A stretch of 19,679 nucleotides of DNA from Collinsella sp. (GCA_019419645.1 DXZN01000039.1:1-19679), one strand, 5' to 3'. Counted from the first letter of the stretch, positions 6,871-14,817 are shown. A program made the numbers and translations. Notes: generated by a model from the letters alone, not told the origin.

Positions 6871-9063
6871 TTAGTTGTTCAGCATGCGGTCGAAGCTTCC
6901 CGAGTCGCCATCCCGATAGTCGGCGGTCATCAGAATCTCCTGCGGAATGCGCCCGCCCTCGCGCAGCACATTGCGGAACTGCACGCGCGTGACCATGGGC
7001 AGATCCTTGATCGTCGCCGCCAAGTTCTGCGGCACGCCCTGGTTGGCAGCCGCGGGCTCGCACTCGCCGCCGGCCTTCACGCGACGCTTATGCTCGGCGA
7101 GCATGGCGCGGTACATGCCGGCATGCAGGCGAATCTCAACCACATTGGCATTGCGAGCCTGCTCGACGATGCGCGCGCCCTCGCGGTCGATATCGCCCAC
7201 GTAGTAGACGTAGTTAAAGCGATAGCCGATCTCAGCCAGATAATCGTCCAGGGCATGCGAGACGCTCGCCTTGCATCCGCCGCCAAAAATCACGCCGCCC
7301 ACCTTGATGCCAAAGAGCTTAGCGTGCTTGCGGCCGCGCAGGAGCTTGACGATCTCGTCATAGGTGTCCAGGTTCTCGACCATAATGAACGGCTTATCGG
7401 CGCCCAGCGTAAAGAAACCCGTAAAGTGCACGGGGCGGTTGGGGGCGACCTTGATCGCCTGCATGCTGATGCCCTTTTCGGTCATGCGCCTTATCAGGCG
7501 CTCACCGTGCTTGCCGTCAAAAGCCTTCTCGTCGTTAAAAATCTGGTAGGCACGCTGGCGGCGCGAGGCAACCGGCGTATCGGCACCTCGGTTTTGCTCG
7601 ATCCAAGCCTGGATGATTGCGATTTCCTCGGCAATCTTGCGGTTGGACATCTCGTTGTGCTGAGTGCGCTGCGGAGCCTTTTTGCCGTCCTTGCCCTCGA
7701 CCTTAACAATTTGAGTCTGCTGTTCCTTGATCTTAGAGAGCGCCGTAGGCGTAGGGACAACTTTGAGCAGCTGCCTGCCTAAAACGCGGGCAAGGGCAAA
7801 CGCCGATACCTCGCCGTGGACGGCCGGCTCGGGCTGCTGGGTAGCACTATCAGCCGCGGCAGGCTCAGCCTGTGCATGAGGCTTACGCTTGGAATCTGCC
7901 CGGGTATTACGTTCCTGCTTGGGCGCAGACGAGCGCTTTTGCGGACGATCGGACTTGGCCTCCTTCGCCGGCTGGCGCTTGACCTGATCCACCGGAGTCT
8001 CGGCCTTCTCATCTCCGTTTTGTGTCGCTGTCTTCTCGGCCGCGGCCTCGGCATTTGAGCCACGACCGCCGCGGTGACGACGACGGCGGGGCTTGCCTGA
8101 GGCGCTCTCCCCCGCCTGCTTATCAGCGGTCTGTTGAGCTTTGACCTCAGTGTCAGCCGCAGGCTGCGACTCGGAAGGTTGCTGCTCGCGAGCCGCCGGC
8201 TCAACGGTTTTCTCGGTTTGTTCGGCCTTCTCGGCCTGAGCGGTCGAAGCCGGCTCGCCCTTCTCCTGACGCCTTACGGGATACGCGCGCCTCGCAAAAC
8301 CACGCCCGGGACGGCATGAACCCGGAGCCTTCTTGGCAGACTCCTCAACATCGTCTGCAGCCTCGGAAGGCTCTTCAACCTCATGCGCGACATCCTGCTG
8401 CGCAGCCTTAAAGTGGGCACCACGGCGACGCTGGGGCTCCTGGGCCTCCACGGGCTTTTGCTCCTTCGCGGGCCTCTGCGACTCGGCAGCAACCTCGTTC
8501 TCAACAGCCTCGGCATCCGTCTCACCCTTTTGAGCAACGGCACGACGGAAGCGCTCCTGCTGGGCGCGGCGCTGCGCATCGCGCTTGCCACCCCCGCCAA
8601 AACCGCCGCGTCCTGCCTTGGCCGTAAAGGCACGCACGACGTTCTCATCGAGCAACTCATCGGTATCGACATGCTCACGCGGAGCAGCTTCTTCCACAGC
8701 AGGCACGTCAGCGGAATCCTCGACGACAAAATCTTCGACGGACTCGGCAGGCTGCTCCTGGGTATCGCGGATCTCGACATTGATGGTATAGAACGCCGGG
8801 CGCCCGTTAATGCCGCTGCCCTCGATCTTGGTCACGATATTTGCCGCGATAAGCTCATCGCGCATCGCCTTGGTGTCGCATTCCTTATCGACGGAGCGGA
8901 AAATCTGCGCCAGCGCGCTCGACTTAATCTTGAGCGCCTTGCGGCAGAGCAGGTCGTAGGCAACCAGCTTGGCGCGCTCGGCAGAAAGCGATGTCTGGCT
9001 GCTCAGACGCTCAGCCAGAGCATCGACATTGTTTTGATTATCGGAATATACCGTCTTGGCCAC
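6871..9063 (-). CDS. JetD/DUF2220-like TOPRIM-domain protein with disordered middle
   Basis: A 730-residue protein in three parts. Residues 1-100 are a compact, helix-rich, winged-helix-like region. About 100-400 is low-complexity and rich in A, E, Q, P, K and R, including patches such as PRRRRHRGGRG. The C-terminal 250 residues are folded. The C-terminus matches the JetD TOPRIM pattern: RAYQIFNDEKAF, PFIMVENLDTYDE with E563, GIKVGGVIFGGG, and VYYVGDIDREG with D624, D626 and E628. JetD is the nuclease of the Wadjet SMC system, but no jetA, jetB or jetC is nearby. The basic disordered middle suggests nucleic-acid or RNP binding, as in RNase E-like scaffolds. I chose GTG 9063 because GAAAGGGG ends four bases ahead; an upstream in-frame extension lacks such a site and crosses toward the cstA terminator. 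Function is inferred to be nuclease-like. Confidence 0.7.
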   Translation of the reverse strand: MAKTVYSDNQNNVDALAERLSSQTSLSAERAKLVAYDLLCRKALKIKSSALAQIFRSVDKECDTKAMRDELIAANIVTKIEGSGINGRPAFYTINVEIRDTQEQPAESVEDFVVEDSADVPAVEEAAPREHVDTDELLDENVVRAFTAKAGRGGFGGGGKRDAQRRAQQERFRRAVAQKGETDAEAVENEVAAESQRPAKEQKPVEAQEPQRRRGAHFKAAQQDVAHEVEEPSEAADDVEESAKKAPGSCRPGRGFARRAYPVRRQEKGEPASTAQAEKAEQTEKTVEPAAREQQPSESQPAADTEVKAQQTADKQAGESASGKPRRRRHRGGRGSNAEAAAEKTATQNGDEKAETPVDQVKRQPAKEAKSDRPQKRSSAPKQERNTRADSKRKPHAQAEPAAADSATQQPEPAVHGEVSAFALARVLGRQLLKVVPTPTALSKIKEQQTQIVKVEGKDGKKAPQRTQHNEMSNRKIAEEIAIIQAWIEQNRGADTPVASRRQRAYQIFNDEKAFDGKHGERLIRRMTEKGISMQAIKVAPNRPVHFTGFFTLGADKPFIMVENLDTYDEIVKLLRGRKHAKLFGIKVGGVIFGGGCKASVSHALDDYLAEIGYRFNYVYYVGDIDREGARIVEQARNANVVEIRLHAGMYRAMLAEHKRRVKAGGECEPAAANQGVPQNLAATIKDLPMVTRVQFRNVLREGGRIPQEILMTADYRDGDSGSFDRMLNN

Positions 9064-9171
9064 GGGGCCCCTTTCATATGCACACATATACGTCCATATG
9101 GTACAACGCACGAGCCTATCCACGCAAAACATCTGCGAGAACGCCCTTGCACCACCTGTTCTCACAAGAAA

Positions 9172-9207
9172 AAAGACCGGGTCCGCTTGATTGCGGACCC
9201 GGTCTTT
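9172..9207 (-). terminator. cstA terminator
   Basis: AAAGACCGGGTCCGC and GCGGACCCGGTCTTT form perfect 15-bp arms around a 6-nt loop. On the minus strand the hairpin is followed by a T-rich run, making a strong intrinsic terminator 40 bp past the cstA stop. Confidence 0.92.
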
Positions 9208-9246
9208 CCGAGTCAAATAGATGGGAGATTCAACCCGTCCGACCGA

Positions 9247-11136
9247 CTAGGCCTTGGCGGCCTCGGCGTCGGCAGGAACTTCAGCGGCAGCGGCGCGACC
9301 GTACTCGGCCTTGCCCATCTCGGACCACTCGGGCTCCTCGTCGGGCATGGAGCCAGCCTCCTTGCCGAAGAACTCCTTGAGGCAGTTGACGGCGACGATG
9401 AGGCCCAGGACCATCAGCAAGACAGCAAAGACGAGTTGCAGGCCCTTGGTGGCGGCGACGGAAACGGCGGTCGTGGTGGCGGTAGCCGGGATGGTACCGA
9501 AGAAACCGTAGGCCTGGACGGCGGTCATGCAGCCCATGGCGCTCTGGACCAGCGAGGTGAAGGTGCAGCAGAGCAGGAAGGCGACGGGCACGTAGAGCAT
9601 CCAGCCCTTGCGGCCGGTGCACTTGCAGAACACGGCGAGGGTGATCATGGTCATGCCGCCGAGCAGCTGGTTGGAAGCACCAAAGAGCGGCCAGATGTTG
9701 GCATAACCACCAAAAGCGAGGGCGAGACCGGGAAGCAGGGTGACGACCGTGGCGAACCAGGGGTTGCCGAGGACCTTCATGTAGCCGGCCTTGGACTCGA
9801 TGGCCAGGGCATCGTTGGTCTGGGCAAAGAACTCGGAGAACGAGGTGCGGGCGATGCGGGCGACGGCGTCGAGCGAGGTCAGAGCCAGAGCGGAGACGTT
9901 CATGGTCATGAAGACGGTAGCGAGCGTGCCGTCAACACCGAAGGCCTGCATACCGCGGGAGATGCCAGCGGCGAAGATCTGGAACGGGGTGGAAGCGACA
10001 CCAGCGTTGAGGGCGCCGGTACCGGCGGTGTTCATATCGGAGAACATGATGCCGGCAACGATGATGGCAAGGATGCCGACGAAGGACTCGACGATCATTG
10101 CGCCGTAACCGACCTTGACGGCGTCCTGCTCCTTCTCGACCTGCTTGGAAGAGGTGCCGGAAGAAACGAGGCTGTGGAAACCGGAGAGAGCACCGCAAGC
10201 GACGGAGACGAACAGGACCGGGAACATCATGCCAGAGGCGGTGGAGAAGCCGGTGAAGACCGGAGCGGTGATAGTGGCCTGACCGTTGACGCCCAGGACG
10301 ACGATGCCGAGGACAGCGCAGACGATCATGACGATCATCATGATGGAAGTGAGGTAGTCACGCGGGGTCTTGAGCATCTGGATGGGCATGGCGCCAGCAA
10401 AGACCAGGTAGACCATGACGACGGCGAACCACTGGAACTTATCCAGGTAGACCGGGAACTGCATGCCGACGGCGAACATGAGAACCATGAGGACCACGCC
10501 GGTGACGAACTCGGCAGCGCCGGTGAGGTTGAACTTCTTCTGGGCCCAACCAAAGGCGATAGCGACGAAGGTGAACAGGATGGAGATGGTACCAGCGCAG
10601 CCGGCGGCATAGGACTTGGTGAAGTCGATGGCACCGGTAGCAGCACCAGAAGCGTCAACGGCCGGGGTGAACATGAACGTCTTGCAGACCATGTCGGTGA
10701 AAGCGGCGATGACGATGATGCAGAACAGCCAGCAGAACAGCAGGAACAGGCGACGGCCGGTCTTGCCGATGTACTTCTCGATGAGCTGAGCCAGGGACTT
10801 GCCGTTGTTCTTCATCGAGGCGTACAGGGCGCCAAAGTCGTGGACGGCGCCAAAGAAGATGCCGCCGACGAGGACCCAGAGCACAACGGGAAGCCAGCCG
10901 AAGGCCATGGCGACGATCGTACCCGTAACAGGGCCAGCACCGCAGATCGAGCTGAACTGGTGCGAGAACGCGGTGAAGGCGGAAACAGGCGAGAAGCTCT
11001 TGCCGTCCTTCATGCGCTTGGCCGGCGTGAGGGCCTCTTTGTCAACGCCCCACTTGTTGGCCAGCCAGCGGCCGTAGCCCAGATAGCCGCAGGCGAGCAC
11101 CGCCGCGGCCACAACCATGAGCAAAACTCCGTTCAT
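9247..11136 (-). CDS. cstA: Carbon starvation protein A-type transporter
   Basis: A 629-residue polytopic inner-membrane protein of the CstA family. It has an N-terminal membrane segment (MNGVLLMVVAAAVLACGYLGYG), the family signature around HQFSSICGAGPVTGTI (about 59-74), and many further hydrophobic helices. It ends in an acidic, alanine-rich tail. Characterised members take up peptides (CstA) or pyruvate (BtsT/YjiY); the substrate here cannot be read from sequence. It is somewhat shorter than E. coli CstA. GAGGAGG stands ahead of the ATG. The gene is monocistronic: its own promoter is at 11378-11406, it has a structured leader of about 235 nt, and a strong terminator follows. Confidence 0.92.
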   Translation of the reverse strand: MNGVLLMVVAAAVLACGYLGYGRWLANKWGVDKEALTPAKRMKDGKSFSPVSAFTAFSHQFSSICGAGPVTGTIVAMAFGWLPVVLWVLVGGIFFGAVHDFGALYASMKNNGKSLAQLIEKYIGKTGRRLFLLFCWLFCIIVIAAFTDMVCKTFMFTPAVDASGAATGAIDFTKSYAAGCAGTISILFTFVAIAFGWAQKKFNLTGAAEFVTGVVLMVLMFAVGMQFPVYLDKFQWFAVVMVYLVFAGAMPIQMLKTPRDYLTSIMMIVMIVCAVLGIVVLGVNGQATITAPVFTGFSTASGMMFPVLFVSVACGALSGFHSLVSSGTSSKQVEKEQDAVKVGYGAMIVESFVGILAIIVAGIMFSDMNTAGTGALNAGVASTPFQIFAAGISRGMQAFGVDGTLATVFMTMNVSALALTSLDAVARIARTSFSEFFAQTNDALAIESKAGYMKVLGNPWFATVVTLLPGLALAFGGYANIWPLFGASNQLLGGMTMITLAVFCKCTGRKGWMLYVPVAFLLCCTFTSLVQSAMGCMTAVQAYGFFGTIPATATTTAVSVAATKGLQLVFAVLLMVLGLIVAVNCLKEFFGKEAGSMPDEEPEWSEMGKAEYGRAAAAEVPADAEAAKA

Positions 11137-11176
11137 TACATTTCCTCCTCTAAAAAGAACTTCCTAGACATAAAAA

Positions 11177-11210
11177 ATGAGGGCCGTCGGTTGCGCTCGA
11201 CGGCCCTCAT
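11177..11210 (-). terminator. Terminator-like hairpin in the cstA leader
   Basis: ATGAGGGCCGTCG and CGACGGCCCTCAT form perfect 13-bp arms around an 8-nt loop. On the minus strand they are followed directly by TTTTTTA. The hairpin sits about 40 nt before the cstA start and downstream of its only good promoter, so it would stop transcription before the gene unless it is prevented from forming. Confidence 0.75.
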
Positions 11211-11221
11211 CTTCATCAGCC

Positions 11222-11299
11222 GCCCGTTATCGTACGGGCTAGCTGTATGTGCTAACCCGCATCAGATAATTACTACGCTGATAATGTTTAGCTGATGCG
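11222..11299 (-). promoter_or_regulatory. Upstream hairpins of the cstA leader
   Basis: Two stems precede the terminator-like hairpin. CGCATCAG/CTGATGCG (11258-11265 with 11292-11299) is an 8-bp stem with an inner ATTA/TAAT pairing. GCCCGT/ACGGGC (11222-11227 with 11234-11239) closes a 6-nt loop. Together with 11177-11210 they form a three-hairpin leader. I do not recognise a known riboswitch. Confidence 0.5.
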
Positions 11300-11330
11300 T
11301 GAACATGTCTAAGAAATCCTCTTCAATCAT
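11262..11330 (-). CDS. Possible cstA leader peptide
   Basis: A 22-codon frame, ATG 11330 to TGA 11262, that ends LNIISVVII. Seven of its last nine residues are Leu, Ile or Val. Its 3' part overlaps the first leader stem (11258-11299), so ribosome position would influence folding, as in branched-chain amino acid attenuators. Against it, no convincing Shine-Dalgarno precedes the ATG and the frame is short enough to occur by chance. Confidence 0.25.
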   Translation of the reverse strand: MIEEDFLDMFTHQLNIISVVII

Positions 11331-11377
11331 GATGCGAACGATCCGTGCGTGTTCACATCCCCCAGTGGTTGAAAAGG

Positions 11378-11406
11378 AGTATGAAACTTTAGTTACCTAA
11401 AGTCAA
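11378..11406 (-). promoter_or_regulatory. cstA promoter with embedded operator
   Basis: On the minus strand TTGACT (11406-11401) and CATACT (11383-11378) are 17 bp apart. The spacer and -35 are covered by a perfect inverted repeat, ACTTTAG-TTAC-CTAAAGT (11386-11403), ideally placed for a repressor. The predicted start point is near 11371. Confidence 0.65.
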
Positions 11407-11504
11407 CGCAAATTTGTAATGAATTTTCAACTTTTTTTGAAATTCTCGGTATAAAACGCCACTGACCTCGGACTTTACCCAACAAAAGTTTTTGCATGAG
11501 AGAT

Positions 11505-11640
11505 GCCCCTCGGGAGCGAGCGGGCGTATACAAGGTTTCCTGCTCTACAGTCCTGCTCGCACGGAGAACACATTAAGTGCCCTCCGGCTCGTGCGGAACT
11601 CGCGATAAACCTTGTATACGCCCGCTCGCTCCCGAGGGGC
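11505..11640. repeat. Giant palindrome family, copy 2
   Basis: Perfect 34-bp arms (11505-11538 and 11607-11640) enclose a 68-nt core (11539-11606) in the opposite orientation to copies 1 and 3. The arm sequence (GCCCCTCGGGAGCG onward) is unrelated to the other copies except for the innermost AGGTTT/AAACCT. Read on the minus strand, the apical hairpin is GGAGGGCAC/GTGTTCTCC around TTAAT. It replaces two G-C positions by G-U wobbles and so stays paired as RNA. It lies about 100 bp upstream of the cstA promoter. Confidence 0.85.
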
Positions 11641-11651
11641 TCCCATCCCAA

Positions 11652-11686
11652 ATGCGGAGCAAAGCTCCGCATGCCATCTTTTCTTT
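11652..11686 (+). terminator. Terminator-like hairpin between palindromes
   Basis: ATGCGGAGC (11652-11660) and GCTCCGCAT (11664-11672) are perfect 9-bp arms around AAA, and a T-rich run follows at 11679-11686. No plus-strand gene precedes it, so its client transcript is unknown. Confidence 0.5.
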
Positions 11687-11780
11687 CAGCTAAAGCACGC
11701 CGGAAATTCGACGCAGGCTGGCCAACCTTGCCGGACGTTGTCGACGCCAAACCAGCTCAGAAGCTATATCAATGCAGAAA

Positions 11781-11915
11781 GGTCCCCGGCCGGAGGGGCC
11801 GGATATAAGGTTTATCGCGAGTTCCGCACGCAAAGAAGGCCACTTAATGTGGCCTTCGTCTTGCGCAGGACTGTAGAGCAGGAAACCTTATATCCGGCCC
11901 CTCCGTCCGGGGACC
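11781..11915. repeat. Giant palindrome family, copy 3
   Basis: 33-bp arms (11781-11813 and 11883-11915) with one mismatch enclose a 69-nt core (11814-11882) that has the same conserved blocks as copy 1. The apical hairpin is GAAGGCCAC/GTGGCCTTC around TTAAT (11835-11857), with one G-C pair of copy 1 changed to A-T. It starts 12 bp past the stop of the TsaB-RimI-TsaD gene on the minus strand and is followed there by TTTCT, so it may serve as the operon's terminator. Confidence 0.85.
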
Positions 11916-11927
11916 GCGCCGTACCAG

Positions 11928-14312
11928 CTACAGCGTCATGTTCGGATCGGCGTCGACGTCGAACGGCGAGATTTCTCCTCGGTCGAATTTACGGCGGGCG
12001 ACCTCCGCGATCATGGCTGCGTTATCGGTGCACGCCGAAAGCGGTGGCACCGTTACGCGGATCCCCTGACGCCCAAGCTTCTTGATCATCATCTCGCGCA
12101 GATGCGGATTGGCCGAGACGCCGCCGCCGATGCAATACTCCTTGCACCCGGTGGCATGCAGGGCGTTCTTGGCCTTCTTGTACTGCACGTCAAAGACCGC
12201 CGCCTCAAACGAGGCCGCCAGATCGGGCAGGTGAATCGTGCGCCCGGCCTTGGTCTCCTGCTCGATGTAGAGCGTCACCGCCGTCTTGAGGCCCGAAAGC
12301 GAGAAGCGGTAGTCTCCCCTGCTGTTAAGCGCGCGGGGAAAATCGATCGCCTTGGGGTTGCCCGTCTCGGCAAGCTTGGAGATGATGGGGCCACCGGGAT
12401 AGCCCAGGCCCAGCGCCTTTGCCACCTTGTCGAAGGCTTCGCCCACGGCGTCGTCGAGCGTCTCGCCGAGCACCTCGTAGTCGCCCCACGCCTTGACGTG
12501 AACAAGCATGGTATGACCGCCCGAGACGAGCGTGAAGATAAACGGCGGCTTGAGGTCGGGCTGCGCCAGCAGGTTGGCAAACAGGTGCCCCTCCAGATGG
12601 TTGACGCATACGAGCGGCTTACCGGCAGCGTAGGCAAAGCCTTTGGCAAAGGCAACGCCCACCACGAGCGCGCCCACCAGGCCCGGACCCTGCGTCACAC
12701 CCACGGCGGCAAGCTCACTTGGTGCAATGGCTCCGCCCGTAAGGCCCAGCGATGCTGCGGCATCCTCGAGCGCCGCATCCACGACACTCACAATCACCTC
12801 AACGTGTTTGCGCGAGGCGATCTCGGGCACCACGCCGCCAAAGCGGGCATGAAAATCAATTTGCGTCGACACCTGGTTGGCCAGCATATTGCCATCCGCA
12901 TCGATAATCGCCACCGCCGTCTCGTCGCAGGAACTCTCGATGGCAAGCACCAGGCGACGGCGCTCAATTTCGGCACGCTCCCCCTCGGAGCGCCTAGGCG
13001 CAGGCAGCGGCCATACGCGCTGCTCTGCCGCCGTCGGCTCGGGCGAGGCATTGTCGACCGGAAGCACCAGGGGCAGCGGAGCCGTCATGACGATGGCATC
13101 CTTGCCGGCACCATAATAGCCGCGGCGCCATCCTGCCTCGGTAAAGCCCAGAGCGTTATAAAGCGCGATCGCTCCCTTGTTGCCGTCCTCGACCTCGAGC
13201 GAAGCCGTGGTGCAGCCGAGCATCTGGGCATCATAGCTCACATGCGACAGCAGCTTGCGGGCAATGCCCTCACGGCGATGTGCCGGGTCGACGGCGACAT
13301 CCAGAATCTGCACATCACCGTCCACGACCATACCGCCGGCAAGGCCCAGCAGCTTGCCGTCGTCGTGTGCCACCCACCAACTACGCGGCGCAGCGACGTC
13401 CTCGCCCAGTTCGGACAGGAACATGCCCGGCGTCCACGCCTCGTGTCCGGCACCTTCAAAGCAGGCAGCCTCTAGCGCGCTCGCGCCCTCGGCATCCGCC
13501 GCGCCCATGGGACGGAACTGCAGATGACGGCCGGCGAGCTCATCGGCAACGCCCGTAATTTCGCTCTGTGCACTCTCAGCAAGACCAAGACGCTTGCGCT
13601 CGTTTTCCTCGGCATCCGAAAGGCGCGTGTAAATCGGCAGGACGCAAGCCGGATCGCCGTCACCCGCAGCGTGCGCGAGCAGCAAGCCCTCGCCCGAAGG
13701 CCACCACAGGTCGCGCTCCACACAGCGGGCGGTCTCGTCCTCACCCAGCAGCTTGCCATAGCGCACGAGACCGTCACCGGTCAGCTGAACCTGGTCCCAG
13801 TCCGCTGCTTGGCGCCACTCATCGAGCGCCACGGCGGCCTTAACCACGTGCTCGCGCTCAAATTGACGCTCGGGACCCTCATCGACCAGCATATACAGCG
13901 CCGGATATACCTCACCGCGCATAGCATCGGCCAAGATACCAAGCTTGCCGCGCACGCCAGCCTTCCACGCCGTCCAAGCGCAAGCGTCGAGCGTCGACAC
14001 GCCCAGCAGCGGAACATTGGCACCACGCGCGAGGCCCTTGGCAGTAGAGATGCCGATGCGCACACCCGTAAAGGACCCCGGGCCGCGGCCGACCACATAG
14101 CAACCAACATCGCTGCGATCCAGACCGGCTTGAGCCAGCACGCCATCAACGGTATTCACGAGCTCAACGTTGGCGTGACGGCGACACATGTGGTCGCCAC
14201 TCACGAGCTTCGTCTCGCCCGTCTGCCCATCAATCCATCTTGCCGCGCAGGCAAGCATGTCGGTCGAGGTATCGAGCGCCACCACCAGCGCGTTGTCGTT
14301 ATGCAAGCTCAT
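11928..14312 (-). CDS. TsaB-RimI-TsaD triple fusion protein
   Basis: A 794-residue fusion of three proteins. Residues 1-245 are TsaB (GPGSFTGVRIGIS from 77). Residues 262-415 are a RimI GNAT acetyltransferase (VDPAHRREGIARKLL from 341, ALYNALGF at 383). Residues 453-794 are TsaD, with AIESSCDETA at 457, metal-binding HLEGH at 572-576, SGGHTM at 597-602, FSLSGLKTAV from 670 and CTDNAAM at 761. TsaD transfers threonylcarbamoyl to A37 of ANN-decoding tRNAs, TsaB is its dimer partner, and RimI acetylates the N-terminus of ribosomal protein S18. All key motifs are intact. ATG 14312 has AAGG nine bases ahead and overlaps the end of tsaE by 14 bp. The threonylcarbamoyl-AMP synthase TsaC is not in this window. 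Confidence 0.95.
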   Translation of the reverse strand: MSLHNDNALVVALDTSTDMLACAARWIDGQTGETKLVSGDHMCRRHANVELVNTVDGVLAQAGLDRSDVGCYVVGRGPGSFTGVRIGISTAKGLARGANVPLLGVSTLDACAWTAWKAGVRGKLGILADAMRGEVYPALYMLVDEGPERQFEREHVVKAAVALDEWRQAADWDQVQLTGDGLVRYGKLLGEDETARCVERDLWWPSGEGLLLAHAAGDGDPACVLPIYTRLSDAEENERKRLGLAESAQSEITGVADELAGRHLQFRPMGAADAEGASALEAACFEGAGHEAWTPGMFLSELGEDVAAPRSWWVAHDDGKLLGLAGGMVVDGDVQILDVAVDPAHRREGIARKLLSHVSYDAQMLGCTTASLEVEDGNKGAIALYNALGFTEAGWRRGYYGAGKDAIVMTAPLPLVLPVDNASPEPTAAEQRVWPLPAPRRSEGERAEIERRRLVLAIESSCDETAVAIIDADGNMLANQVSTQIDFHARFGGVVPEIASRKHVEVIVSVVDAALEDAAASLGLTGGAIAPSELAAVGVTQGPGLVGALVVGVAFAKGFAYAAGKPLVCVNHLEGHLFANLLAQPDLKPPFIFTLVSGGHTMLVHVKAWGDYEVLGETLDDAVGEAFDKVAKALGLGYPGGPIISKLAETGNPKAIDFPRALNSRGDYRFSLSGLKTAVTLYIEQETKAGRTIHLPDLAASFEAAVFDVQYKKAKNALHATGCKEYCIGGGVSANPHLREMMIKKLGRQGIRVTVPPLSACTDNAAMIAEVARRKFDRGEISPFDVDADPNMTL

Positions 14313-14805
14313 CTTGTACAGCCTTATCAATCAAATGGGAAAGCTCCATTGCGCGGTCACCGTGCGCCTCGAGCGTTATCGTTCGCACGTCGCTGTCGCC
14401 CTCATCACGCCTGAGCGTCACCGAAAGATACTCATCCGTCAGCTCGTCCTGGAATTGTTCGCCCCATTCCAGCAGGCAAGCACCCTCATAGCCCAGCACA
14501 TCGAAAATGCCCGTATCCTCGAGCTCGTAGGCATGCTCCAGGCGGTATAGATCAAAGTGAAACAGCGGAATACGACCTTGATCGTGAACGGCCATGAGCG
14601 CGAACGTAGGGCTCGTAACCATATGCCCATCGCCCAGCCCGCGCGAGACGCCCTTGGTAAAGTGAGTTTTGCCCACTCCCAGGCCACCGGTCAGGATGAG
14701 CACATCGCCGTCCTCAAGGCACGGTGCAATTAGCTCGCCAAAGTACTCCGTATCGGCAGCGCAAGTCGTTTTGTAAGTACCTACCCCCAGGCGCTCCAGG
14801 GACAT
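14299..14805 (-). CDS. tsaE: tRNA threonylcarbamoyladenosine ATPase TsaE
   Basis: A 168-residue P-loop ATPase of normal family length. It has Walker A GGLGVGKT at 40-47, the SPTFALM switch region and LEWGEQ near 112-117. TsaE binds the TsaB-TsaD dimer and resets it between rounds of t6A synthesis in the cytosol. It sits directly upstream of its partner fusion with a 14-bp overlap, implying coupled translation. AAGGAG, overlapping the upstream glycosylase stop codon, supports ATG 14805. Confidence 0.95.
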   Translation of the reverse strand: MSLERLGVGTYKTTCAADTEYFGELIAPCLEDGDVLILTGGLGVGKTHFTKGVSRGLGDGHMVTSPTFALMAVHDQGRIPLFHFDLYRLEHAYELEDTGIFDVLGYEGACLLEWGEQFQDELTDEYLSVTLRRDEGDSDVRTITLEAHGDRAMELSHLIDKAVQDELA

Positions 14806-14817
14806 ATATGCTCCTTA

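Noticed and set aside
6871..11136. Wadjet defence operon
   Set aside because: Only the JetD-like TOPRIM piece is present; the neighbouring gene is a CstA transporter and no SMC-like or MukF/MukE-like genes occur in the window.
8383..11295. 970-codon open frame on the plus strand, antisense to cstA and the start of the TOPRIM gene
   Set aside because: Its translation is biased low-complexity (H, G, E, D repeats), has no ribosome-binding site and mirrors codon positions of the true minus-strand genes; it is a high-GC shadow.
12102..13475. 457-codon plus-strand frame
   Set aside because: It lies entirely antisense to the TsaB-RimI-TsaD fusion, whose motifs are unmistakable.
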